Assembly (NCBI GenBank): GCA_001303025.1
Contig: LJNK01000005.1
Span: 1-64,000, forward strand
Direction: 5' to 3'
DNA: 64,000 nt
Origin: Deltaproteobacteria bacterium SG8_13
GTDB taxonomy: Bacteria; Desulfobacterota; Desulfobacteria; Desulfobacterales; SG8-13
The notes under the pieces are model-generated. The model was not told where the DNA came from. It ran no database searches and was given only the letters and a program-made list of their open reading frames with translations. The translations under genes and the position numbers were made by a program. Every line of letters begins with the position of its first letter. Positions within the stretch are counted from its first letter, which is position 1. This document shows positions 9,169 through 16,865 of the stretch, piece after piece.

Positions 9169-10008
9169 TTGACCGACAAGAGTAACGCTTCGGAACAACT
9201 TCGCACCTATTGCCGGGTTCTGACCATCGCCGGGTCAGACAGCGGCGGGGGAGCAGGAATTCAGGCCGATTTAAAAACCTTTTCGGCGCTCGGCTGCTAC
9301 GGCATGACGGCGATCACCGCCCTGACCGCTCAAAACACCCGCGGGGTCACCAGTATTCACGCCGTCCCCCCTTCTTTTGCCGCCCAGCAGCTGGAGGCGG
9401 TTTTCTCCGACATCGGTGCCGATGCGGTGAAAATCGGCATGCTCTATTCGGTCGAGCTGATCGAAACCGTAGCCGAGCAGCTGCTGAAGTACGGCGCCCG
9501 GAATATCGTTCTCGATCCGGTGATGGTTGCCCAGAGCGGAGACCGGCTTCTTCGAGACGATGCCGTAGAGGCTTTGAAAAAGCATCTGATGCCGCTGGCC
9601 ACCGTTGCCACGCCGAACCTGCCGGAAGCAGCCGTTTTGTTGGGCCAAAACGAAATCGACGTGCAGGATCTGCCGGCCAGCGCCCGCGGGCTCGCACGGT
9701 TCGGAAGCCGTTCTCTGCTGGTAAAAGGCGGGCACGGAAACGACCGGGACAGTTCGGATCTGCTGTATCTGGCGAAAGAGGATCGAATGGTGGAGCTGAA
9801 AGGCGAGCGGATTGACACACGCAACAACCACGGCACCGGGTGCACCCTTTCTTCGGCAATCGCGGCGTTTCTGGCCAAGGGGGCCGATATCGAGTCCGCC
9901 GCACGGCAGGCCAAGGACTTTATCACCCGCGCGATTCGGGCCGGTTCCGGCTACCGGATAGGGCGCGGCCACGGGCCGGTGCACCACTTTTTCGACTACT
10001 GGCAGTAA
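9169..10008 (+). CDS. thiD: HMP / HMP-phosphate kinase
   Basis: 279 aa. I chose the TTG at 9169, which has GGGAGGA eight bases upstream; the frame is open much further upstream but overlaps thiL there. ThiD makes HMP pyrophosphate, the second substrate of ThiE. Signatures: VLTIAGSDSGGGAGIQADLKT at the N-terminus, GxxxTAITAQN-like TALTAQNTRGV, VLDPVMVAQSG, and NNHGTGCTLSSAIAA, the anion-hole motif, near residue 218. It completes a salvage set (ThiM, ThiD, ThiE, ThiL); de novo genes such as thiC and thiG are not in the window. Confidence 0.95.
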   Translation: MTDKSNASEQLRTYCRVLTIAGSDSGGGAGIQADLKTFSALGCYGMTAITALTAQNTRGVTSIHAVPPSFAAQQLEAVFSDIGADAVKIGMLYSVELIETVAEQLLKYGARNIVLDPVMVAQSGDRLLRDDAVEALKKHLMPLATVATPNLPEAAVLLGQNEIDVQDLPASARGLARFGSRSLLVKGGHGNDRDSSDLLYLAKEDRMVELKGERIDTRNNHGTGCTLSSAIAAFLAKGADIESAARQAKDFITRAIRAGSGYRIGRGHGPVHHFFDYWQ

Positions 10009-10022
10009 CCTTGAGTAAACCC

Positions 10023-10155
10023 GTCTCCAGGATACGCCTTGCGGCCCGGGGCTGCGTTGCGGATCGGCTCAAAATGCTCACATGCTGCCGCGGGTATGCT
10101 CCGCTTTTTCGCCGCTCCGCGCCTTGCCCTGAACCGCAAGGCGTATCCTGGAGAC
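10023..10155. repeat. Palindromic element with 22-bp perfect inverted repeats
   Basis: Bases 10023-10044 and 10134-10155 are perfect reverse complements (22 bp). The 89-base interior also folds imperfectly on itself (GCTC/GAGC-rich blocks). It lies exactly between the convergent thiD and hgcB genes. It may be a REP/MITE-like genomic repeat and could also act as a bidirectional terminator. No transposase is present. Confidence 0.75.
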
Positions 10156-10160
10156 AGTCT

Positions 10161-10433
10161 TTAGCAGCAGGCGGGCTTTCCGCCCTTGATCCAGCTGTTG
10201 ATAATCGCCGCCGCACAGCCGACTCCCGGGGTCACCCCCACCGCTCCTGTCGGGCAGTTTTGGGCACAGGCCCCGCACTCCATGCATCCATCGTAATCGA
10301 CGATTTCGACCCGCTTTTCTGCCATGGCCAGAACGCCGTGGGGGCACACAATGGTGCACAGGCCGCAGCCGGTGCAGGCCTCAGTATCGAGGACCAGGGT
10401 CGACACACCGGGAAGGTACCGAAAATCTTTCAT
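10161..10433 (-). CDS. hgcB: HgcB, ferredoxin partner for mercury methylation
   Basis: 90 aa from the ATG at 10433 (MKDFRYLPG, the usual HgcB N-terminus); an upstream in-frame start at 10502 would overlap hgcA. Two [4Fe-4S] motifs are visible, C20-C23-C26-C30 and C50-C53-C56-C60. Also present are an isolated C73 in GVGCA and the C-terminal vicinal pair C89-C90 that is diagnostic of HgcB. HgcB is thought to reduce the corrinoid of HgcA and to deliver Hg(II). It lies 49 bases after hgcA on the same strand, the canonical pairing. Confidence 0.96.
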   Translation of the reverse strand: MKDFRYLPGVSTLVLDTEACTGCGLCTIVCPHGVLAMAEKRVEIVDYDGCMECGACAQNCPTGAVGVTPGVGCAAAIINSWIKGGKPACC

Positions 10434-10482
10434 TGTTTTCTTTCCATCTTTGCCAATAATCTCAAACGGCTGTTTTACGCTT

Positions 10483-11706
10483 TCATACAAAAGCAGCCGC
10501 AACCCACAACACCGGCACCACCAGCGCAGCGCCCGCCTGAAAGGGGATCGCCCGCCGCATCTCTTTCTCCACTCCGGAAGGAGATGTATACGGCGTCGAT
10601 CCGGTAAAATTCATCGTCAGATAGGAGCTGATCACCGCCGTGCAGATCAAAAGGGCTGCGGCCTCCCAAGTGTTCACGTGCTCACGGAATCCTGCCACGA
10701 TCGCCAGACCGGCAGCCACACCGACGATAGCGCCCTTTACGGAAAAAGAGCGCACCGGAATCCAGGGCAGCAGAATCGGCGCAGCAACCGCACCGGCAAA
10801 AACGCCTCCCGCAAGTGCGGCGACCATCAGCGCGCCTCTGAACCAGGCCGCCTGAAAGGAAAAAACACCGGCCCCGAACCCGGAAAGAAGAAATGCCGCC
10901 GCCAGGGACCAGAGCAGATACCGGGGCAGGAAGGAAAGTTCAACCGGAACCAGTGTGATCCGCTCTGCCAAAGTGAAGGTGACCCGTCGCATGGGCTCGT
11001 CGGCCCGCATGCCGGCATCTAAAAACCGCCCCAGATCTGCAGCCCGCACCGGCCCCCAGGTTACCTTGAATCCGCACCCTTTTTTCACCATGCGAGAGGC
11101 CACACCCGTCGCCGACAGCTGGGGCAGTATCAACCGCCGATGGTCGACGACGCGATCCAGCTGCGAGGATTTCACCTGCCGCACGACTTCCTCGGTTGAA
11201 AACGTTCCCTTGCCGGCCGCGCACCATACATTGATGCCGCGGGTGTCCACCACCAGAATCCAGGCGTCGGCAACCCCGGCCCCGCTGCGCAGCGCGTCGA
11301 AGGAAAGCTTGTAGTTGGCCGTGACCAGTACCGGCGAGCTGGCGTCCGGACGACCGACACCGTACAGCCCAGGTGCCACCTTGTATTGGTCGCGCCGGAT
11401 TCCCCATCGCACCCGGATCTTGCCGAGCCAATCCCTGGCATTCAGGACGGTCTTTGCCAGCGGCACGGGCCCTGCCGGCGTATCGATGAAATCTTCGACA
11501 AAGTGCCACATGCGATAGCCCGGGCGCTCACGTGAACTGCTGCGGGGTCCTGTGGGTGGACCGCAGCAGACCTTGTCGTCGCGAACCATTGGAAACGGTT
11601 CCAGCGGCACCGGCGGTTTGCAGGCGCAGGGAGCCGCAGAAGGCGACAGCTTCTCTCCGCAGCAGCCGGCTGGTTCTTTTTTTTCGTCTTGCTCCATCTT
11701 CTCCAT
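10483..11706 (-). CDS. hgcA: HgcA, corrinoid mercury methyltransferase
   Basis: 407 aa from the ATG at 11706; a TTG at 11712 and an ATG at 11697 are alternatives. The cap-helix signature NVWCAAGKG is intact at residues 159-167, with the cobalt-coordinating Cys at 162. Residues 1-60 form a Cys/Pro-rich extension that includes VCCGPPTGP, common in HgcA. After residue 255 come about five membrane helices that anchor the protein in the inner membrane. HgcA transfers a methyl group from its corrinoid to Hg(II), producing methylmercury. It sits between arsR and hgcB on the same strand. Confidence 0.97.
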   Translation of the reverse strand: MEKMEQDEKKEPAGCCGEKLSPSAAPCACKPPVPLEPFPMVRDDKVCCGPPTGPRSSSRERPGYRMWHFVEDFIDTPAGPVPLAKTVLNARDWLGKIRVRWGIRRDQYKVAPGLYGVGRPDASSPVLVTANYKLSFDALRSGAGVADAWILVVDTRGINVWCAAGKGTFSTEEVVRQVKSSQLDRVVDHRRLILPQLSATGVASRMVKKGCGFKVTWGPVRAADLGRFLDAGMRADEPMRRVTFTLAERITLVPVELSFLPRYLLWSLAAAFLLSGFGAGVFSFQAAWFRGALMVAALAGGVFAGAVAAPILLPWIPVRSFSVKGAIVGVAAGLAIVAGFREHVNTWEAAALLICTAVISSYLTMNFTGSTPYTSPSGVEKEMRRAIPFQAGAALVVPVLWVAAAFV

Positions 11707-11821
11707 CCTCAATCGCAGGCAAATTTCCTGTAATGTCCGCCGAAAAGGCGCTGCGCGCGCTTCGACCCGGCGATCCGTTCAACCTGTCTTTGCCCGGGCT
11801 GCTGATAAAAAGAATTTCGGC

Positions 11822-12142
11822 TTACAAACCGGCAACGAGTTTTTTCAAACGGGCCAGCTTCTTTTTATCAAGGCAGTAGCAGGTGCGCGGCCCCTCGATT
11901 TCACCGACGATCAGGCCGGCCTGCTTTAAGATCTTCAGGTGCTGGCTGACCGTGGACTGCGCCAGGGGAAGCGTTTCGACAATTTCACCGCAGATGCACC
12001 GGTCTGCCCGCTTTAAAAACTGCAGTATGCGGATGCGAACCGGGTGTCCCAGCGCTTTGCAGGCGAACGCCAGCTCGCTGTCGGCATCCGCCTGTCGGCC
12101 CGTATTTGCTTCAGCTGCCTGAGAAACAGATTTCATCGCCAT
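11822..12142 (-). CDS. ArsR/SmtB-family regulator of the hgcAB operon
   Basis: 106 aa. It has the ArsR winged-helix with LGHPVRIRILQFL and recognition helix LAQSTVSQHLKIL. Cysteines occur at C28, at C49-I-C51 within the alpha-3 region (RCICGEIV, comparable to the ELCVCDL metal site of ArsR), and at C88-Y-C90, so thiol-metalloid sensing is plausible. It is the first gene of a minus-strand arsR-hgcA-hgcB unit (116-base gap to hgcA). A perfect palindrome lies directly upstream on its own promoter, which suggests autoregulation and control of hgcAB. The inducer (arsenite or another metal) is inference. Confidence 0.92.
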   Translation of the reverse strand: MAMKSVSQAAEANTGRQADADSELAFACKALGHPVRIRILQFLKRADRCICGEIVETLPLAQSTVSQHLKILKQAGLIVGEIEGPRTCYCLDKKKLARLKKLVAGL

Positions 12143-12162
12143 GGGTATCCGTAGTGGGCAAA

Positions 12163-12204
12163 TGATCGTCTATCGACGATAGACGATCAAAGAACGGGTG
12201 TCAA
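12163..12204 (-). promoter_or_regulatory. Promoter and palindromic operator of arsR-hgcAB
   Basis: Reading the minus strand, TTGACA (12204-12199) is followed after 17 bases by TATCGT (12181-12176). A perfect palindrome with 13-bp arms and one central base (12163-12175, centre 12176, 12177-12189) covers the -10 box and start site. It is well placed for an ArsR dimer to block RNA polymerase. Confidence 0.75.
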
Positions 12205-12248
12205 CGAAAAACCTGCCGATGCAGCCCGGTGCGTCCGGGAGAAAAATG

Positions 12249-12277
12249 TTGACACCCGGAGGCAATGTTTGTAAAAG
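12249..12277 (+). promoter_or_regulatory. Sigma70 promoter of the aroF-pheA leader
   Basis: TTGACA at 12249-12254, a 17-base spacer, then TAAAAG at 12272-12277. The start site would be near 12284, about 22 bases before the leader-peptide ATG. It diverges from the arsR promoter. Confidence 0.6.
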
Positions 12278-12305
12278 TAGGGTTCAACTCGAACGGAACC
12301 AAACC

Positions 12306-12389
12306 ATGACGTTGAACGCCAAAACATATCCGGATCTTTATTTGGGATGCTTCTTTTTTGGTTTTAGAAGCGTCCATCCGGATGCGTGA
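12306..12389 (+). CDS. Phe-rich leader peptide (attenuator) for aroF-pheA
   Basis: This 27-codon ORF starts with ATG at 12306 and ends with TGA at 12387-12389. Its centre reads YLGCFFFGF, with four Phe codons among five residues, and two Tyr codons precede it. It lies between a sigma70 promoter and an intrinsic terminator, directly upstream of aroF and pheA. This is the classic layout for transcription attenuation: ribosomes stalling at Phe codons when charged tRNA-Phe is scarce would favour antitermination. The peptide itself is expected to have no other role. Confidence 0.85.
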   Translation: MTLNAKTYPDLYLGCFFFGFRSVHPDA

Positions 12390-12412
12390 GGCCTCTGGCA
12401 GCAGGATCATCA

Positions 12413-12490
12413 CCCCGGGTGGACGGAAAAGCCGCTCGGGGTTTTCATTTTCCAGGCCCTGAGATTGAACTTCTCAGGGTCTTTGTTTTT
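12413..12490 (+). terminator. Attenuator terminator ahead of aroF
   Basis: CCCTGAG (12457-12463) pairs with CTCAGGG (12473-12479), followed by TCTTTGTTTTT (12480-12490), a textbook intrinsic terminator. Just upstream ACCCCG and CGGGGT (about 12413-12442) can form a competing or pause hairpin. Together with the leader peptide they form the attenuator. Confidence 0.8.
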
Positions 12491-12522
12491 ACCACTTATC
12501 GAATCGAAACGGCAGGTGTATC

Positions 12523-13338
12523 ATGAAGAGTCTCAAGCTGGCAGCTCGCGCAAAGGCCCGCAAAACAGTGGTCCAGATAGGCGATGTGGGTATCGGCTCC
12601 AATCTGGCCGTTATCGCCGGGCCGTGCAGCGTGGAGAGTGAGGAGCAGACAATTGAACCCGCCCGGGCCGTGAAATCCGCCGGTGCCGACATGCTGCGCG
12701 GCGGCGCTTTCAAGCCGAGAACTTCACCCTACTCTTTTCAAGGTCTCGGAATCGGCGGCCTGCGGATCCTGGACAAAGCCAGGCAAGAAACCGGTCTGCC
12801 GATCGTCACCGAAGTTATCGACCCGCGCGACGTGTCCTGGGTGGCGGAGTTCGCCGATGTGTTGCAGATCGGCACGCGCAACATGCAAAACTTTTCCCTT
12901 CTGAAAGAAGTCGGTCGCGCCGGCCGACCGGTGCTGCTCAAGCGCGGGATGTACTCCACTCTGGAGGAATGGTTGAACTGCGCCGAATATGTCTTGAGCG
13001 AGGGCAATCCTAACGTCATTCTCTGCGAAAGAGGCATCCGCACTTTTGAGACATACACCCGCAACACGTTGGACTTGAGCGCCGTACCGGCCATCAGGGA
13101 GCTGACCCACCTTCCGATTATCATCGACCCGACGCACAGCACCGGCCGCCCCAGCCTGATCGAACCGATGAGCCTGGCGGCGGTGGCAGCCGGTGCAGAC
13201 GGCATTATCGTGGAGGTACACTGGCGGCCGGAGGAAGCCCTCTGTGATGCCGATCAGGCACTGACACCGGCCGCTTTCGCCGGCATGATGAAGCGTCTGC
13301 GCCCGCTTCGAACGTTTATGGACCAACAACCTGCTTGA
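12523..13338 (+). CDS. aroF: DAHP synthase (KDO8P-synthase-like, type I beta)
   Basis: 271 aa. It catalyses the first shikimate-pathway step, condensing PEP and erythrose-4-phosphate. Motifs: VIAGPCSVES near residue 28, GADMLRGGAFKPRTSPYSFQG (substrate loop), QIGTRNMQNF, LLKRGM, and IDPTHSTGRP near residue 205. The protein has the short AroF/AroA-beta length without an extra regulatory domain (no fused ACT or chorismate mutase), so control probably comes through the Phe attenuator upstream. It lies 25 bases before pheA. Confidence 0.95.
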   Translation: MKSLKLAARAKARKTVVQIGDVGIGSNLAVIAGPCSVESEEQTIEPARAVKSAGADMLRGGAFKPRTSPYSFQGLGIGGLRILDKARQETGLPIVTEVIDPRDVSWVAEFADVLQIGTRNMQNFSLLKEVGRAGRPVLLKRGMYSTLEEWLNCAEYVLSEGNPNVILCERGIRTFETYTRNTLDLSAVPAIRELTHLPIIIDPTHSTGRPSLIEPMSLAAVAAGADGIIVEVHWRPEEALCDADQALTPAAFAGMMKRLRPLRTFMDQQPA

Positions 13339-13363
13339 TTTGGGAAATGCGTGGAGGTGTTAA

Positions 13364-14428
13364 ATGAAGCTGGAAGAAATTCGTCAAAAAATCGACAAAA
13401 TCGACCGAGAGCTGCTGGTCTTGCTGCAAGAGCGCATGGGGTTGGCCCTGCGTTCGAGAAAGTTCAAAAGGGCCGTCAGCGACCCGACCCGCGAAGAAGA
13501 GGTGCTGTCGCGCATCGAACGGCTGAACCTGGACCTGATCGAACGCTCCTTTACCCGTCGGCTGATCCGAACCATCATCGAGGAGAGCAAACGGCTGCAG
13601 GAAGAAAACCGACCGCTGGTGGCTTTTCAGGGTGAACACGGTGCCTATGGAGAAGTCGCCTCAAGGCGCCTGATCCCCAACGGTGCCTATATCCCCTGTC
13701 TGGAATTCATCGACGTGTTCCGGGGAGTGGAGGAAAATCACTTCGACCTGGGCGTGGTGCCGGTGGAAAATTCCCTGGAAGGGGCCGTTACCCAGGTCAA
13801 CGACCTGCTCACCACCACCGATTTGAAGGTCATCGGCGAGGCGAAAGTGACCGTCAAACACTGCCTGCTGTCCACGGAAGATACCGACCATCGTGAAATC
13901 CGACTGGTGTACTCCCATCCCCAGGCGCTGGCCCAGTGCCGGGGATTTTTGATGCGCAACAAACTCGAAGCCCGACCCTTTTACGATACGGCCGGGGCGG
14001 CGAAAATGCTGGCCCGGGAGAATCCCCGGGCAGCGGCGGCCATTGCCAGCGAATTGTGCGCCGAACTCTACGATCTGGAAATCATCAAGGAAGGAATTGA
14101 AGACGGACCGGCCAACAACACCCGCTTTCTGCTGCTTTCGAGACAGCCTTACGCAAACGGCGGCGAAAAGACCTCCGTCATATTTGCCACCCCGCACGAG
14201 GCCGGTCGGCTGTTCGCCGTCCTCAGGCTTTTTGCCGAGGCAAACATCAACCTGACGCGGATTGCATCGATGCCGCTTCGCAGCGACCCGGAAAACTACT
14301 GCTTCTTCCTTGATTTCGAGGGCTCGGAGCAAGACGAAAAAATCGCCGGGGTATTGCAGCAGATGGAAAAATTGACGATTTCGCTCAAGCGGCTGGGCAG
14401 CTATCCCGCAGCTTCCGGAATTTATTGA
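13364..14428 (+). CDS. pheA: Chorismate mutase / prephenate dehydratase (P-protein)
   Basis: 354 aa with GGAGG seven bases before the ATG. Residues 1-85 are an AroQ-type chorismate mutase (IRQKIDKIDRELLVLLQERM). Residues 87-265 are prephenate dehydratase with FQGEHGAYGE, VVPVENSLEGAV and the catalytic NNTRFLLLS. Residues 270-350 are a Phe-binding ACT domain (GRLFAVLRLFAEANINLTRI, ESRP replaced by MPLR). It makes phenylpyruvate from chorismate. It is co-transcribed with aroF behind the Phe leader peptide, so it has both attenuation and, probably, allosteric feedback. Confidence 0.95.
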   Translation: MKLEEIRQKIDKIDRELLVLLQERMGLALRSRKFKRAVSDPTREEEVLSRIERLNLDLIERSFTRRLIRTIIEESKRLQEENRPLVAFQGEHGAYGEVASRRLIPNGAYIPCLEFIDVFRGVEENHFDLGVVPVENSLEGAVTQVNDLLTTTDLKVIGEAKVTVKHCLLSTEDTDHREIRLVYSHPQALAQCRGFLMRNKLEARPFYDTAGAAKMLARENPRAAAAIASELCAELYDLEIIKEGIEDGPANNTRFLLLSRQPYANGGEKTSVIFATPHEAGRLFAVLRLFAEANINLTRIASMPLRSDPENYCFFLDFEGSEQDEKIAGVLQQMEKLTISLKRLGSYPAASGIY

Positions 14429-14569
14429 CGGACCATCTCAGGCATTCGACTGTTGCCACGAGCGCAAAAACGGCCGGGAAAAGGGCCGGCCGGCACTGTC
14501 CGAAGGAGCCTCGGCTGGCGGTTGATCGTTGCAGGAAGGGGTGGAAGACGGACCGGGCAGCTGCAATGA

Positions 14570-15616
14570 TTATTTCGTCAAGGCAATATCCAGCTCGCTG
14601 CCTTCATAGCCGAAAAGCTTCAATACCGATCGGGCGACTTTTACCGTGTCGTCTGGATTCAGCGCGGTTTCGACAAAGATGTTGGTGCCGTCTATGTTCA
14701 ACGGCAAGCGCAGCTCCTCGGGGTTGTCGCGGAAGATGAACTTGCCGTCCACCGAGTGCCACAGCAGTTTTTCCAGATCCTCGCTGAACTCGGAGGCCAG
14801 CAACCCGCAGAGCCTGGTGAGAAAACGGTCCCACGAGTCGACCGAATGGCTGTGGCTTTTGAAATTAAAAGACTGTATCTTCCGGCCCTCGTAAGAAGCG
14901 GGTGCCTTCGCCACCGGCTCTTTCAGCTCGATGATCTCTTCACAGGCCTCCCCGCGCGCCCATAACCCCAGGTATTTCTTGATCACTTTACCTTCGGCCG
15001 GATATCCGCTGAGTTTTTCAAAAGCTTCATTGATCAGCTTGACCAGCACATCCGGAGGACGCTTCATCAGGCCCTGCCAGGCCTCGGACAGGTATCGGTC
15101 GACAGCCCGGGTCTGTCTGGCCTCCTGCATGGTTTCGGCCTTTTTCAGCGCATTGCCGCTGGTGACATTGCCTTTCTCCAGCAGGCTGATCAGCCTGCTG
15201 GCCGCTTCCTCCGGCTTTTGCCTGTGCAGGTCCACGGCACAGACCTTGCGCTGCTCGGCAACCCCCTCCTGGAAGGAGAGGTAAAACCACCACTGAAATC
15301 CGTTGGTGACCAGAACCAGCTTGACGCCTTCGGAGATGGCGCTGGCAAGGATTTCTTTCTGGTCTTTTCTCAGCTCTTCACCGGCCTTGTTCACCCCGAT
15401 GAAGACGGTGTTGAATTTGTTCTTCCGCAGCGCGTAATCGACCATGTAGGATTTTACGACAAGATCGGGTTTGACCTCATCCACGTTGAAGATGTCCCAG
15501 CCCAGCAGGGAAAGCATCTTGATGATGATCGCCTGCTTGGTGGATGCCTCATCCAGTGAAGACAAGCGTTTGTCGCCTTTCAGGCTCTCGATGAATGCAA
15601 TAATCTGCTTTTCCAT
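14570..15616 (-). CDS. HsdR-N-like PD-(D/E)XK-fold protein with degenerate active site
   Basis: 348 aa from the ATG at 15616 (GGGGA upstream); the frame is open further upstream but overlaps the rhomboid gene. Residues 20-130 resemble the N-terminal domain of type I restriction R subunits and related stand-alone proteins (SSLDEASTKQAIIIKMLSLLGW, then VKPDLVVKSYMVDYALRKNK and VFIGVNKAGEELRKDQKEIL). The usual E-x-K catalytic triplet, I(E)xK, reads IGVNK, so the acidic residue is missing. The C-terminal 200 residues are of unknown function, with a conserved-looking DGKFIFRDNPEELRLP. No modification or specificity subunit is nearby. A non-catalytic nucleic-acid-binding role is inference. Confidence 0.6.
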   Translation of the reverse strand: MEKQIIAFIESLKGDKRLSSLDEASTKQAIIIKMLSLLGWDIFNVDEVKPDLVVKSYMVDYALRKNKFNTVFIGVNKAGEELRKDQKEILASAISEGVKLVLVTNGFQWWFYLSFQEGVAEQRKVCAVDLHRQKPEEAASRLISLLEKGNVTSGNALKKAETMQEARQTRAVDRYLSEAWQGLMKRPPDVLVKLINEAFEKLSGYPAEGKVIKKYLGLWARGEACEEIIELKEPVAKAPASYEGRKIQSFNFKSHSHSVDSWDRFLTRLCGLLASEFSEDLEKLLWHSVDGKFIFRDNPEELRLPLNIDGTNIFVETALNPDDTVKVARSVLKLFGYEGSELDIALTK

Positions 15617-15771
15617 TGGTTCCCCGGAAGTCGTGTGAATTTGCGATTGCCCGCTTGTTGTGACGCGAATTTGCAGTTTTGCTGAAATGTGCCCGCTGGT
15701 GTCGCTGCGGCCGGCAGCGTTGCTCACTGCAGTATATTGTAACATATCAGAGACATATCTGCATCTGTTAA

Positions 15772-16623
15772 TTACCGACCGCTGGTAAAGAGCAGGTAGG
15801 CTCCGGAGGTCACGGCCCAGGCCAGGACCGCGGCAGTGACAATCAAACAGATGACCGCTGCTGATTTGTGGACCAGTCGTTCGCGGTATTTGTCCTGGTA
15901 CCCCATCGAAAATCCGAGCAGGATGCCGGCCAGGATTCCGCCGCCGTGTCCCCAGTTGTTGATTCCCGGAACCAAGAGTCCAAACACGAAAAGGGCCAGG
16001 GCCCAGCCGCCCACCTGCCGATAGATGGCCTGGCCGTATGAGTCCCCTCGACTTTTTCCGTAATAAAGCGCTGCACCGATCAGGCTGCACACTGCAGCCG
16101 AAGCACCGATGGTAAAGCGCACACCGGCGATATAGGAGATCCAGAAGCCGACAACTCCCCCCACCGTGTATATGACAAACATCCGGTAGGTGCCGAACTC
16201 CCGGGTCACAAAGGGGGCCAGCTGCCGGAGGGCCATCATGTTGAAAAATATGTGCAGCACCCCACCATGCAGGTAGTTGGCCGACAGCAGCGACCACCAG
16301 CGGCCAAAGCGATCGATGGGAATCGTGCCGGTGGCGCCCAGCACCAGGAGACTGGAGCTGTCCGGAGCCAGAAAGGTCAACGGGTTCATCGACAGGTTGG
16401 CGAAGGTCGGTTTCAGCACCAGCGACACGACAAACAGCGCCACGTTGGCGACAATGATGCCGCGAACGAATCGCTGGGGGTCCCGAAACAGGCGCATCAA
16501 TGGATTGTTCTTCAGGGAAGATCCCGGGCGCGGTATGGCGCAGTAGGGGCAGCGGGGCTCATCTACGCTGATCAGTTTGCCGCAGTTGGGGCAAAGGATG
16601 GATTTTCGCGGTTGGTTCGCCAT
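15772..16623 (-). CDS. Rhomboid-family intramembrane protease with N-terminal zinc ribbon
   Basis: 283 aa from the ATG at 16623 (TTG at 16647 is an alternative). Residues 8-30 form a zinc ribbon (CPNCGK...CPYC). Six or seven membrane helices follow. Rhomboid features are HGGVLHIFFNMMAL in helix 2, the Ser in TIGASAAV in helix 4 and the His in NWGHGGGILAG in helix 6. The serine motif is GASAA rather than the usual GxSG, so the second Gly is lost; the Ser-His pair itself is intact. It probably cleaves membrane proteins; the substrate is unknown. Confidence 0.88.
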   Translation of the reverse strand: MANQPRKSILCPNCGKLISVDEPRCPYCAIPRPGSSLKNNPLMRLFRDPQRFVRGIIVANVALFVVSLVLKPTFANLSMNPLTFLAPDSSSLLVLGATGTIPIDRFGRWWSLLSANYLHGGVLHIFFNMMALRQLAPFVTREFGTYRMFVIYTVGGVVGFWISYIAGVRFTIGASAAVCSLIGAALYYGKSRGDSYGQAIYRQVGGWALALFVFGLLVPGINNWGHGGGILAGILLGFSMGYQDKYRERLVHKSAAVICLIVTAAVLAWAVTSGAYLLFTSGR

Positions 16624-16865
16624 TAGAAACCCGAATCCGGTCAACAAAGGCAGAAGGTTGCAAACGGTGCGCGCGTGCAGGCCTTTTGCGCACGGACCTA
16701 GTGTAATGCCGAATCAACCGGGGTCAAGCAATCGGGGTCGATGACCCACCGGCAGTATTCACGGAGGCAGACAGGCTCGCGGCGGTGGCACCATTCCGGC
16801 GCACCGGATGTTGGGGACGTCCGCTTGAACCCGTTGCGGAAATTGGGACGCTGGACGCTTTATCC

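Noticed and set aside
14472-14491. GGCCGG/CCGGCC hairpin after pheA as a terminator
   Set aside because: Only 6 bp and no U-tract; such pairs are frequent in GC-rich DNA.
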